Shown: piece after piece, positions 1 to 6,717 of the stretch
Numbering within the stretch: the stretch's first letter is position 1
Layout: each line of letters starts with the position of its first letter
Source of the DNA: Geodermatophilaceae bacterium
GTDB taxonomy: Bacteria > Actinomycetota > Actinomycetes > Mycobacteriales > Geodermatophilaceae
Assembly (NCBI GenBank): GCA_013813215.1
Contig: JACCSC010000094.1
Span: forward strand, 1-15,143
Direction of reading: 5' to 3'
Length of the DNA stretch: 15,143 nt
Translations under genes and position numbers: made by a program
Notes under the pieces: model-generated
The model's input: the letters and a program-made list of their open reading frames with translations, nothing else
Databases searched by the model: none
What the model was told of the DNA's origin: nothing

Positions 1-422
1 AGGAACGGCTTGACCGTCCTCCGTACTCGCGGACGGGCGAACTCCGACAGGTAGATCGCTGTCGCCAGCCCCAGCGGCACCGCAATGCCCAAGGCGATAG
101 CGGTGATCAGCAGGGTGGAGTTCAGCAGCGGCAGGACGCCGAGGCGGAACTGCTCCGACTCGGGACCAGTGAACGGCCGCCACGCCGTATCGGTGAAGAA
201 CTCGACGACCGACACCCCAGGAATCCCGAACAGCGCGAAAGCCTCGACGAACACGACGAGGATGATGCCGATGGTGGTGGCGACGGACACGCCGGCGCAC
301 AGCCACAGCAGCCCGAGCACGACCCGCTCGCCGTAGCGCGGCCGCGGCGTCGTGAGGCTTCGTCCGACCGGATCACCGCTCGGGGCCGAGTCGACCACGT
401 CAGTGGTGGATGTCGAGCTCAC
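1..422 (-). CDS. pstC: Phosphate ABC transporter permease PstC (5' part; runs off left edge)
   Basis: This is one of the two membrane permeases of the high-affinity phosphate importer PstSCAB. About 140 N-terminal residues are in the window. They show a polar cytoplasmic leader, a first membrane segment (about residues 33-54, including GIILVVFVEAF), the FGIPGVSVVEFFTDTAWRPF stretch typical of PstC, and the start of the transport domain (LLNSTLLITAIALGIAVPLG, then YLSEFA). The start is GTG at 422-420, chosen because AGGAGG lies just upstream with a short CCC spacer. It follows pstS on the same strand after 97 bases, so the two are probably co-transcribed from the PHO-box promoter before pstS. 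pstA and pstB would be expected to the left of the window. The family call is firm. Confidence 0.93.
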   Translation of the reverse strand, partial: MSSTSTTDVVDSAPSGDPVGRSLTTPRPRYGERVVLGLLWLCAGVSVATTIGIILVVFVEAFALFGIPGVSVVEFFTDTAWRPFTGPESEQFRLGVLPLLNSTLLITAIALGIAVPLGLATAIYLSEFARPRVRRTVKPF

Positions 423-520
423 GGGCCTCCTGCCGTTGATCCATCAAGCGAACATGCCACCCCGCCGGGAGCGCAGGCCAGGTTCCCGACGGGGCAGCAT
501 GTCGAACGGGTCGGTGTCGG

Positions 521-1507
521 TCAGCCCCCGATCGCCTCCTCGAGCGCGGTCGACGCCTCCGAGATCTCGTCCTCGGAGGCCGGGATGTAGCCGACGCTCT
601 CGATCACGTCACCGACGTTCTCGACGTAGAAGGTGACGTAGTCGGCCACCTCCGGACGCGACAGCGCCTCGTTCTTGACGTAGATGAACAGCGGGCGGGT
701 CAGGCCGTAGCTGCCGTCTTGCGCCGACTCGACGCTCGGCCCGACGCAGCCCTCGCCGGCGTCGTACTCGACGGCGGTCAAGGCGCCCTCGGCGCTCTCC
801 TGGAAGTAGGCGAAGCCGAAGAAGCCCCAGGCCCCGGGCGTGCCCTGGATGCCCTGCGAGATGACGTTGTCGTCTTCGGAGGCGTTGTAGTCCTGGCGCG
901 GAGACTCGATCTCGCTGGGCTCGAGGATCGTCTCGTTGAAGAAGTCGTAGGTCCCGGAGTCAGTTCCTGGCGCGAAGATCTCCACCGGGTCCGACGGGAA
1001 GTCGGGATTCACCTCGTCCCAGGTGCTGGCGGCACCGTCCGGTCCCCACAGCGTGATGAGTTCGTCGGTGGTGAGGCAGGTGACGTAATCCGTCGCCGGG
1101 TTGACGACCATGGTGAGCGCGTCGGTGCCGACCCGGATCTCGGTGTACTCGATCCCGTTCTCCTCGCACAGGGCAGCCTCGTCGTCCTTGATGGGACGAG
1201 AGGCGTTCGAGATGTCGGTGTCGCCGGTCCCGCAGAACCGCTCGAAGCCACCGCCGGTCCCAGAGATACCCAAGGTCACCGTCACATCCGGCTGGATCGC
1301 TGAGTACTCCTCGTTGATGGCGTCGGTGAGAGGACCGACGGTCGAGGAACCATCGATCTCGATGGCCCCGCTCAGCGTCTCCTCGCCGGCACCCGGCTCA
1401 CCGTTGCCGTTGGAGGCGGGATCCTCGTCACCACCACAGGAGGCCAGGACCAGGCACAGCGCCAGAGCCATGGGCAGGGCCGCACTCTTGAGGGTGCGTC
1501 GATTCAC
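521..1507 (-). CDS. pstS: Phosphate-binding lipoprotein PstS
   Basis: This is the extracytoplasmic phosphate receptor of the Pst importer, 328 residues, a usual length for the family. The N terminus is a lipoprotein signal peptide: MNRRTLK, a hydrophobic core, then the lipobox LASC with Cys24 as the predicted lipidated residue, followed by an acidic Gly-rich linker. Phosphate-binding motifs are visible: GSSTV near residue 54, SGTGGGF near 83, ASRPI near 102 and GTDSGTYDFF near 180. The start is GTG at 1507, preceded by AGAGAGG. The gene lies between phoU (132 bases upstream, that gap holding a PHO box) and pstC (downstream), all on the minus strand. PhoP-type activation under phosphate limitation is inferred from the PHO box. 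Confidence 0.96.
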   Translation of the reverse strand: MNRRTLKSAALPMALALCLVLASCGGDEDPASNGNGEPGAGEETLSGAIEIDGSSTVGPLTDAINEEYSAIQPDVTVTLGISGTGGGFERFCGTGDTDISNASRPIKDDEAALCEENGIEYTEIRVGTDALTMVVNPATDYVTCLTTDELITLWGPDGAASTWDEVNPDFPSDPVEIFAPGTDSGTYDFFNETILEPSEIESPRQDYNASEDDNVISQGIQGTPGAWGFFGFAYFQESAEGALTAVEYDAGEGCVGPSVESAQDGSYGLTRPLFIYVKNEALSRPEVADYVTFYVENVGDVIESVGYIPASEDEISEASTALEEAIGG

Positions 1508-1597
1508 GTGTGGTGCCTCTCTGCTGGGGCCAGGATTGGCCGCGTCGTCTCGCCTTACTCCCGCAAGTTAGGCAGGCCAGATGACACGTTGGACCGG

Positions 1598-1619
1598 CGA
1601 CGGTGTACGGACGGTGAAC
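1598..1619 (-). promoter_or_regulatory. PHO box upstream of pstS
   Basis: Read on the minus strand, two directly adjacent 11-bp units, GTTCACCGTCC (1619-1609) and GTACACCGTCG (1608-1598), match the direct-repeat PHO box bound by PhoP in Streptomyces (consensus core GTTCACC). It lies 90 bases before the pstS start and points towards it. A possible -10, TAACTT, is at 1570-1565. Binding is inferred from the match; no phoR/phoP genes are in the window. Confidence 0.88.
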
Positions 1620-1639
1620 GTGAGTGGTACAGCGTGCCT

Positions 1640-2317
1640 TCAGCCCGACTCGCTGACCCACTCCGCGGCCGGCCGCATCGGCATGACGCCGGTGACCACG
1701 TAGACGACCTGCCGGGCGACCCGCACACCGTGGTCGGCGAACCGCTCGTAGTAGCGACCGAGCAGGGTCATGTCGATCGCCGGTTCGATGCCGTGCTCCC
1801 ATCGGTCAGACAGCAGCGTCCGGAACAGGTCCTTGTGCAGGCGATCGACGATGTCGTCGTCGGCTTCGAGTTCCTTGGCCCGGTCGAGATCACGGCTGGC
1901 GATCACGCTTGCCGTTTTCGCGACGATCGCCTGGGCCGCCTCGCCCATCTCCAGGATCGTGGGCCGCAGATCGGGCGGGACGGCGGATTCCGGGAAGCGC
2001 AGCTTGGCCACCTTGGCGACGTGCGCGCTGAGATCGCCCATGCGCTCCAGGTCAGCGGCCATCGACAGTGCGGTCACGATGATGCGCAGGTCGGTGGCCA
2101 CCGGCTGCTGTCGGGCCAGCAGCTGGAAGCAGGCGTCGTCGAGGTCGGCCTTGAGCCGGTCGATGTCGCGATCGGAGTCGATGACCCAGTCCGCGAGGGT
2201 GTAGTCAGCGTCGAGCAGGGCCGTCGTCGCCCGCGACATGGCGAGTTCGACATGGTTGGTCATCGTGACGAGTTGACCGCCGATCTGGTCCAGCTCGGCT
2301 TGGAACACTGCACGCAC
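1640..2317 (-). CDS. phoU: Phosphate signalling protein PhoU
   Basis: PhoU is a cytoplasmic regulator that links the Pst transporter to the PhoR-type sensor kinase, restraining the Pho response when phosphate is ample. The 225-residue helical protein has the two tandem three-helix PhoU repeats: about residues 1-100, opening MRAVFQAELDQIGGQLVTMT, and 105-210, containing ILEMGEAAQAIVAKT and GRYYERFADHGVRVARQVVYV. The start GTG at 2317 is preferred over an in-frame GTG at 2347. It has GGGAG seven bases upstream, begins at the usual PhoU N terminus, and a candidate -10 (TAGCGT at 2353-2348) lies immediately before 2347, which would put that codon upstream of the transcript start. A PHO box lies just upstream, suggesting that phoU is itself Pho-regulated and transcribed separately from mshD. 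Confidence 0.94.
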   Translation of the reverse strand: MRAVFQAELDQIGGQLVTMTNHVELAMSRATTALLDADYTLADWVIDSDRDIDRLKADLDDACFQLLARQQPVATDLRIIVTALSMAADLERMGDLSAHVAKVAKLRFPESAVPPDLRPTILEMGEAAQAIVAKTASVIASRDLDRAKELEADDDIVDRLHKDLFRTLLSDRWEHGIEPAIDMTLLGRYYERFADHGVRVARQVVYVVTGVMPMRPAAEWVSESG

Positions 2318-2391
2318 GTGGGCACTCCCGGGTCGGGTGGGTTTCACACGCTAGCCAGCATGCGTGACATCGATGGTCAGCGGGCAATGAC

Positions 2392-2413
2392 GGCGGGTGA
2401 ACGCCCGGTGAAC
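2392..2413 (-). promoter_or_regulatory. PHO box upstream of phoU
   Basis: On the minus strand, GTTCACCGGGC (2413-2403) and GTTCACCCGCC (2402-2392) are two contiguous 11-bp direct repeats, both with the exact GTTCACC core. Degenerate units flank them in phase: one at 2424-2414 overlaps the mshD stop, and one at 2391-2381 reads GTCATTGCCCG. This is the stronger of the two PHO boxes here. It sits in the 105-base gap between mshD and the chosen phoU start. A candidate -10, TAGCGT, is at 2353-2348. Confidence 0.9.
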
Positions 2414-2422
2414 GCCGGGCAA

Positions 2423-3373
2423 TCAGCGCGATGCCGGCCGGCGGTAGTTGACGTCGACGTCCCACCGGGTGAACCCGAGCCGTTCGTACAGGGCGACCGC
2501 TGCGGAGTTGGACTCGTCGACGTACAGCATCACCTGCGCCAGGCCGCGGCTGCGCAGGTAGCGCAGCCCGGCCGCGGTCAACGCCGGGCCGAGCCGCTGG
2601 CCCTGCATCGACGGGTCGACGCCCAACGCGTACACCTCGCCGATGGGCTCGTGGGCGTGCTCACCGCCATGGTGGTGGGCCGCGCTCGCACCGCGGCCGT
2701 GGATCTTGGTCCAGTGGAACCCGCCGATCGAGCCGTCCTCGCGCACCGCCAGCAGGAATCCCTCGGGGTCGAACCAGGGCTCCTTCTCGCGGGTCTGGAT
2801 CTGCCGCAGGGTCCAGCCGCCCTGGTCGGGGTGGTCGGCGAAGGCCCGGTTGTTCACCTCGGTCCAGGCCTGCTCGTCCTGGCCGACCACGAAGCTGCGC
2901 AGCGTCACGCCGTCGGGCAACTTCACCGGCGGCAGGCCGGACAGCAGCGATCGGCGCAGCTGCCAGAGCACCCGCGCCTCGCGGTAGCCCAGCCGCTCGG
3001 CGAGAGCCTGCGCGCCAGGCAACCGGCCGTGCGCCCACAGCCGCAGCCGGCCGTCGTCGGTGCGTTCCTCCAGCCCTCGAACCAGGGTCTTCCCGATGCC
3101 GTGGTTGCGGTGCTCGGGGTGGACGGCCAGCTCGGCCGCCCCGCCACCGACCAAGTCCGTCGGGTCCAGGTGGGCGTAGCCGACAAGCCGGCCCGAGGGC
3201 TCACGCGCGAGCAGGTTGCGGGCCTCGCGCTCCCCCCCGTGGCGCAGGTGCAGCAGCACGTGCTCGCTGACCGGGCTCACGCCGTCGACGTCGCTGGCGG
3301 AGTCCAGCAGGGCGAGGACCTCGTCCAGCTCCGCGGGGTCCAGTTGGGTGCGTTCGTGGATCCGGGTCGTCAC
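2423..3373 (-). CDS. mshD: Mycothiol synthase MshD
   Basis: MshD acetylates Cys-GlcN-Ins with acetyl-CoA in the last step of mycothiol synthesis, the main low-molecular-weight thiol of Actinobacteria. The 316-residue protein has the characteristic two GNAT folds. The first (about 1-145) has the acetyl-CoA loop AVHPEHRNHGIGKTLV. The second (about 155-316) has VDPSMQGQRLGPALTAAGL and ends in the typical LYERLGFTRWDVDVNYRR. A His-rich insertion, HHHGGEHAHE, precedes YALGVDP. The start is GTG at 3373, overlapping the glnR stop by four bases (GTGA), so translation is probably coupled to glnR. It is followed by the PHO box and phoU. The same glnR-mshD-phoU order is known in mycobacteria. Confidence 0.96.
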   Translation of the reverse strand: MTTRIHERTQLDPAELDEVLALLDSASDVDGVSPVSEHVLLHLRHGGEREARNLLAREPSGRLVGYAHLDPTDLVGGGAAELAVHPEHRNHGIGKTLVRGLEERTDDGRLRLWAHGRLPGAQALAERLGYREARVLWQLRRSLLSGLPPVKLPDGVTLRSFVVGQDEQAWTEVNNRAFADHPDQGGWTLRQIQTREKEPWFDPEGFLLAVREDGSIGGFHWTKIHGRGASAAHHHGGEHAHEPIGEVYALGVDPSMQGQRLGPALTAAGLRYLRSRGLAQVMLYVDESNSAAVALYERLGFTRWDVDVNYRRPASR

Positions 3374-4062
3374 TGATCGGACAGTACGGCGGCCGCCGCG
3401 GCCTGATCCAGCTTGTAGCCGACGTTTCGGACCGTTCCGATCAGGGCTTCGTGGTCCGAGCCGAGTTTGGCCCGCAGCCGGCGCACGTGGACGTCGACGG
3501 TTCGGGTGCCGCCGAAGTAGTCGTAGCCCCAGACCTCCTGGAGCAGCTGGGCGCGGCTGAACACCCGGCCGGGGTGCTGGGCGAGGTACTTCAGCAGCTC
3601 GAACTCCTTGTACGTCAGGTCCAGCAGCCGTCCGCGCAGCCGGGCGGAGTACGTGTCCTCGTCGATGGTCAGGTCACCGGCGGTGACGACCGGGTCCGCC
3701 GCCACCGCCGCGAGTGCGGCCCGGGCCAGGGCGAGCCGCAGCCGGGCATCCACCTCGGCCGGGCCCGCGGTCTCCAGCACGACGTCGGACAGCTGCCAAT
3801 CCGCACTGAGCGCGATCAGGCCTCCGGCGCCGAAGACACCCAGAACCGGCGCTGCGACCCCGGTGCCGTGCAGCAGCCGGCAGAACGCGCGGGCGGGGGC
3901 GAGGTCGTGCCGGGCGTCGACCAGGATGGCGTCACCTGGGTTGGCGTCCAGCAGCAGCCGGACGTCGGGTACGGCGACGCGCACGGAGTGGCCCAGCAAG
4001 CCGAGCGCGGGCAGCACTTCCGCGGGCGTCTGCCGGGCTGCGGTCATGAGCAGGAGCTCCAT
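3370..4062 (-). CDS. glnR: Orphan OmpR-type nitrogen regulator GlnR
   Basis: GlnR is the global nitrogen-metabolism regulator of Actinobacteria, an OmpR-family protein without a partner kinase. The 230-residue protein has an atypical receiver domain (about 1-120). The Asp in LVDARHDL (D49) is kept, but the usual acidic pocket and Lys are degenerate. A winged-helix DNA-binding domain (about 130-220) contains LTYKEFELLKYLAQHPGRVF, QLLQEVWGYDYFGGTRTVDV and HVRRLRAKLG, nearly as I recall Streptomyces GlnR. The start is ATG at 4062, with GGGAGG four bases upstream. The reading frame stays open to 4515, but that part is antisense to the next gene and has no family similarity. The gene is transcribed towards mshD (GTGA overlap) and diverges from the membrane-protein gene at 4168. 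Confidence 0.94.
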   Translation of the reverse strand: MELLLMTAARQTPAEVLPALGLLGHSVRVAVPDVRLLLDANPGDAILVDARHDLAPARAFCRLLHGTGVAAPVLGVFGAGGLIALSADWQLSDVVLETAGPAEVDARLRLALARAALAAVAADPVVTAGDLTIDEDTYSARLRGRLLDLTYKEFELLKYLAQHPGRVFSRAQLLQEVWGYDYFGGTRTVDVHVRRLRAKLGSDHEALIGTVRNVGYKLDQAAAAAVLSDQ

Positions 4063-4154
4063 CGTGCCTCCCGCGGTCGAGACGAGAACCTGACCGGTCC
4101 GCAACGCTGCACGATCGGGAAGCGCAGGATATCCGACGTCGAGGGGTCGTCTGG

Positions 4155-4160
4155 GACCAT
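4155..4160 (+). promoter_or_regulatory. Candidate leaderless -10 (GACCAT)
   Basis: GACCAT ends seven bases before the GTG at 4168, and there is no Shine-Dalgarno. The same spacing recurs at several other genes in this window. The hexamer keeps only the A2 and T6 positions of TAnnnT, so it is a weak match by itself. Confidence 0.5.
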
Positions 4161-4167
4161 CGCCGTT

Positions 4168-5010
4168 GTGACGCACGTCCTGCAGCGGATGGCCTCGAGC
4201 CGGCTCTGGCACCACGGCCCGGCCCTCGTGCTGGCCGCGGGTCTGGCCCTGCTGCTCGGTAGCGGCCCGGACGACGGGGAGCTGACCCGGACGATCGTCG
4301 CCGTCGCGGTACTGCAGGCCGGTCTCGTCCTCACCTGGTCGGCGGCGCTGGGTTTTCGGGGGTATGTGGGCTCGCTGCTCATCGGGGCCGGGGCGGCCGC
4401 CGCGGCCGACGTGGCCGCCCTGGACGTCGGTGACCAGTTCGGCTCGACCGGCGACGACCGGCTCGGGCCGCTGGCCGCCGTCCTCGCCTTGGCCCTGATT
4501 CTCGCCTTCGTACACCAGCTGACCCGGCGGTCACCGCGGGTGGTCCTCACCGAGTCCATGGCCGGCGTGACGCTGTTGAGCGCGCTGGTCGTCGCGCCGT
4601 CGGCGTACCTCGTCCTGGCCCAGCTCAGCGAGGGGCCGGCGCTGCTGCGGACCTGCGTGGCCTCGCTCGGTGCCGCTCTCGTCGTGGGGCACCTGGTCGA
4701 CCTGCTCGTGCCGGTGCCGCGGATCGTCGAGGGGGTGCCGCGGGGCCTGCTCGGCTTCGTCCTGGGAACCGGCGCGGGCATGTACGCCGCCGTACGCACC
4801 GAGGGCACCGACGGCCTGGTCGAGCAGCTCGGCTCGCTGATCCTGGGCGGCGTGCTCGGCGGGCTGGCCTGCCTGCTCGCCATAGGGGCGTCCTACGCCG
4901 CCGTGGAACGTCGCGGCTCGTCGGCGGCCAAGGCCGTCGTGCAGGCCGCCTTGCCCTTCGCCGCCGCGGCACCGGTCGCGTACTTCGTGGCGGTCCTGGT
5001 CGCGGGCTGA
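4168..5010 (+). CDS. Multipass membrane protein of unknown function
   Basis: I do not recognise the family. The 280-residue protein is almost wholly hydrophobic, with about eight or nine predicted membrane segments. Examples are PALVLAAGLALLLG near 18, IVAVAVLQAGLVLTW near 44, LAAVLALALILAF near 100, GLLGFVLGTGAGMYAAV near 195, LILGGVLGGLACLLAIGASY near 225, and a final AAPVAYFVAVLVAG at the C terminus. No catalytic motif is evident; short charged loops such as HQLTRRSPR separate the segments. The start is GTG at 4168, chosen because the hydrophobic protein begins there and a -10-like hexamer lies seven bases upstream. The open frame extends upstream only as antisense to glnR. It diverges from glnR and is followed, 34 bases on, by the LmeA-like gene. 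Confidence 0.75.
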   Translation: MTHVLQRMASSRLWHHGPALVLAAGLALLLGSGPDDGELTRTIVAVAVLQAGLVLTWSAALGFRGYVGSLLIGAGAAAAADVAALDVGDQFGSTGDDRLGPLAAVLALALILAFVHQLTRRSPRVVLTESMAGVTLLSALVVAPSAYLVLAQLSEGPALLRTCVASLGAALVVGHLVDLLVPVPRIVEGVPRGLLGFVLGTGAGMYAAVRTEGTDGLVEQLGSLILGGVLGGLACLLAIGASYAAVERRGSSAAKAVVQAALPFAAAAPVAYFVAVLVAG

Positions 5011-5031
5011 GCCGGCTACGTCCGCGTCTGG

Positions 5032-5037
5032 GACGAT
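5032..5037 (+). promoter_or_regulatory. Candidate leaderless -10 (GACGAT) for the lmeA-like gene
   Basis: GACGAT, within TGGGACGATCGC, ends seven bases before the GTG at 5045. No ribosome binding site is present. The context closely resembles TGGGACCATCGC before the gene at 4168. Confidence 0.5.
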
Positions 5038-5044
5038 CGCAGGC

Positions 5045-5761
5045 GTGAGTGTGCGCGGGGTGGCGATCTTCCTCGTCGTCCTGCTCGGTCTGCTGCTGGC
5101 GCTGGACCGCTTCGGTGTCGCGTACGCCGAGGATCGGGTGGCGGCGCAGCTGCAGGAGGAACTCGCGCTGAGCAGCACGCCCGAGGTCGACATCACCGGC
5201 TTCCCCGCGCTGACCCAGGCGATCGCCGGCCGGTACGACGACGTCCGGCTCCGGTTGGACTCCGCCGACATCGCCGGCCTCAGCGATCTGGACGTCGTCG
5301 TCGAGCTGCACGGGCTGCGTATCACCCTGGCCGAGCTGTTCTCCGAGGAGGTGGAGGCCATCCCGGTCGGGCGCATCGACGGTGCGGTCTCCGTGCCCTA
5401 CGCCACGGTGGCCGAGCAGCTCGGCGACGGTGTGACGGTCGCGCGGGGGGACGGCGGGGTCACGGTCACCGACACTTTCGAGGTGCTCGGCCAGGACGTC
5501 CCCGTCTCCGGGACCGGTGAGGTGACCGTCGTCGGTCCGCGGCAGCTCGCGGTCACCGTCGTGGCGCTGAACCTGGCCGGCGTGGACATCCCCGAGTTCC
5601 TGATCGAGCAGCTGCAGGAACAGCTCAGCTTCACCTACGAGCTGCCCCCGTTGCCGTTCGGCTTGACGATCACCGACGCCCGCGCCACGGCGGACGGGTT
5701 CGACGTCACCGCCGAGGCGTCCGATGCGGTGATCGACCCCGACGCCATCCCGACTGATTGA
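5045..5761 (+). CDS. lmeA: DUF2993 protein, LmeA-like cell-envelope factor
   Basis: The 238-residue protein has one N-terminal signal or anchor helix (VAIFLVVLLGLLLALDRFGV, residues 6-25) and then an exported domain of the DUF2993 type. Typical features are EDRVAAQLQ, the VDITGFPALTQAIAGRYDDV stretch, later VSVPYATVAEQLG, and a C-terminal LPPLPFGLTITDARATADGF. LmeA of mycobacteria (Rv0817c, from memory) is a periplasmic phospholipid-binding protein needed for mannan-chain elongation of lipomannan. It sits in the same place, between glnR and the thioredoxin gene. The function here is inferred from family and synteny; a lipomannan role outside mycobacteria is not assured. The start is GTG, probably leaderless. 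Confidence 0.82.
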   Translation: MSVRGVAIFLVVLLGLLLALDRFGVAYAEDRVAAQLQEELALSSTPEVDITGFPALTQAIAGRYDDVRLRLDSADIAGLSDLDVVVELHGLRITLAELFSEEVEAIPVGRIDGAVSVPYATVAEQLGDGVTVARGDGGVTVTDTFEVLGQDVPVSGTGEVTVVGPRQLAVTVVALNLAGVDIPEFLIEQLQEQLSFTYELPPLPFGLTITDARATADGFDVTAEASDAVIDPDAIPTD

Positions 5762-5769
5762 GTCAGGAA

Positions 5770-5775
5770 TAGACT
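5770..5775 (+). promoter_or_regulatory. Candidate -10 (TAGACT) for the thioredoxin gene
   Basis: TAGACT, a good TAnnnT match, ends six bases before the TTG at 5782 and 24 bases before the in-frame ATG at 5800. There is no clear Shine-Dalgarno before either codon. Confidence 0.55.
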
Positions 5776-5781
5776 TCCCGG

Positions 5782-6213
5782 TTGCCTGCTTCTTCCGGCA
5801 TGACCGGCGCTTTCCTCGCCCTCGTCGTGCTCACCGCGGCGACCGTGTTCGGGCTGCGGTGGCAGGCCCGCCGGGGCCGTTTCACCGCCGCGGCGTCCAC
5901 TGCCCCGACCGCGTTGGACGGACTCGGGATCCGACCGGGCGCGGTGACCCTGCTGCAGTTCTCCAGCCGGATCTGCGCGCCCTGCCGGGCGACGAGCCGG
6001 CTGCTCGCGGACATCGCCGGCACCCACCCGGCGGTCGAGCACCTGGAGATCGACGTCGAGGCGCACCTGGCCGCCGTTCGGGCGCTGGATGTCCGCCGTA
6101 CGCCGACGCTGTTCGTCCTCGACCGCGGCGGCAACGTGGTGGTCCGGGCCAGCGGTCTGCCGGCCCGGGCCGACGTCGAGTCGGCTCTGCAACCGCTGCT
6201 CACGGCCGCCTGA
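5782..6213 (+). CDS. thiX: Membrane-anchored thioredoxin-like protein (ThiX-type)
   Basis: The 143-residue protein has one N-terminal membrane helix (about 8-25, GAFLALVVLTAATVFGL) followed by RWQARRGR. A thioredoxin fold outside or at the membrane then carries the active site ICAPC (Cys65, Cys68) and the cis-proline loop RRTPTLF (Pro108). CAPC replaces the classical CGPC, which should shift the redox potential. Topology with the positive charges after the helix leaves the side of the membrane unclear. The start could be TTG at 5782, right after the -10 TAGACT, or ATG at 5800 (loses six residues); leaderless TTG starts are unusual, so this is open. It precedes DUF4395 and cysA, an order also found in mycobacteria (Rv0816c, from memory), suggesting thiol-disulfide work in sulfur metabolism. 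Confidence 0.85.
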   Translation: MPASSGMTGAFLALVVLTAATVFGLRWQARRGRFTAAASTAPTALDGLGIRPGAVTLLQFSSRICAPCRATSRLLADIAGTHPAVEHLEIDVEAHLAAVRALDVRRTPTLFVLDRGGNVVVRASGLPARADVESALQPLLTAA

Positions 6214-6233
6214 ACCCATGCCCGCCCTGGTGT

Positions 6234-6239
6234 TACCGT
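6234..6239 (+). promoter_or_regulatory. Candidate -10 (TACCGT) for the DUF4395-cysA-sseC operon
   Basis: TACCGT lies 25 bases before the ATG at 6265. This spacing would give a short leader of about 18 bases that still includes the GGAG at 6256-6259. It is a weak promoter match, with no recognised -35. Confidence 0.35.
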
Positions 6240-6264
6240 CGCCCGGCATCGACCTGGAGCCCTC

Positions 6265-6717
6265 ATGACCGTCGACTCACGCGGCCTGCGCTTCGCCGCC
6301 TGGTTGACCACCGCCGTGCTCGTCGTGGTGCTGGTGACCGGGAGTGGCTGGCTGCTGCTGGCCCAGTCCCTCGTCTTCGCCCTCGGCGCGTTCTTCGGTC
6401 TGCGCCGCTCGCCGTACGGACTGCTCTTCCGGTACGTCGTCGCGCCGAGGCTCGGCCCGCCGCGGGAGAGCGAGCCCGAGGCGCCGCCGCGCTTCGCCCA
6501 GCTCGTCGGCCTGCTGTTCGGCCTGGCCGGTACCGTCGGCTACCTGCTCGGCGCGCCGCTGCTGGGCGCCATCTCCACGTCGGCCGCGCTGGCCGCGGCC
6601 TTCCTCAACGCAGCCTTCGGCTTCTGCCTGGGTTGCGAGATCTTCCTGCTCCTGCGCAGGGCAACCCGCCGCACCAGCACCGTCCCCACCCGCAAACAAG
6701 AAGGAGCACCCGCATGA
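6265..6717 (+). CDS. DUF4395 integral membrane protein
   Basis: The 150-residue protein matches the DUF4395 pattern. An N-terminal D-R-G-L-R-F motif is followed by two membrane helices (about 12-28 and 30-46), a loop with SPYGLLFRYVVAPRLGPP and EAPPRFAQ, and two more helices. The last holds FGFCLGCEIFLLLRR with the paired Cys121 and Cys124. These cysteines at the membrane surface beside a thioredoxin gene suggest a redox partner, but the family's function is unknown to me. The start ATG has GGAG five bases upstream. The stop overlaps the cysA start (ATGA), so the two are translationally coupled. The C-terminal tail is basic and cytoplasmic-looking. Confidence 0.83.
   Translation: MTVDSRGLRFAAWLTTAVLVVVLVTGSGWLLLAQSLVFALGAFFGLRRSPYGLLFRYVVAPRLGPPRESEPEAPPRFAQLVGLLFGLAGTVGYLLGAPLLGAISTSAALAAAFLNAAFGFCLGCEIFLLLRRATRRTSTVPTRKQEGAPA

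Noticed and set aside
2318..2347. Longer phoU start at GTG 2347
   Set aside because: It has no ribosome site and sits immediately after a candidate -10, whereas GTG 2317 has GGGAG and begins the conserved PhoU sequence.
1508..3376. Long plus-strand open frame across phoU and mshD
   Set aside because: It is a shadow on the opposite strand of two clear genes; long antisense frames are expected at this GC content.
4063..4515. N-terminal extension of the glnR reading frame (about 150 residues)
   Set aside because: It is antisense to the membrane-protein gene at 4168, is rich in Arg, Gly and Pro without family motifs, and the ATG at 4062 has an excellent ribosome site and the known GlnR N terminus.
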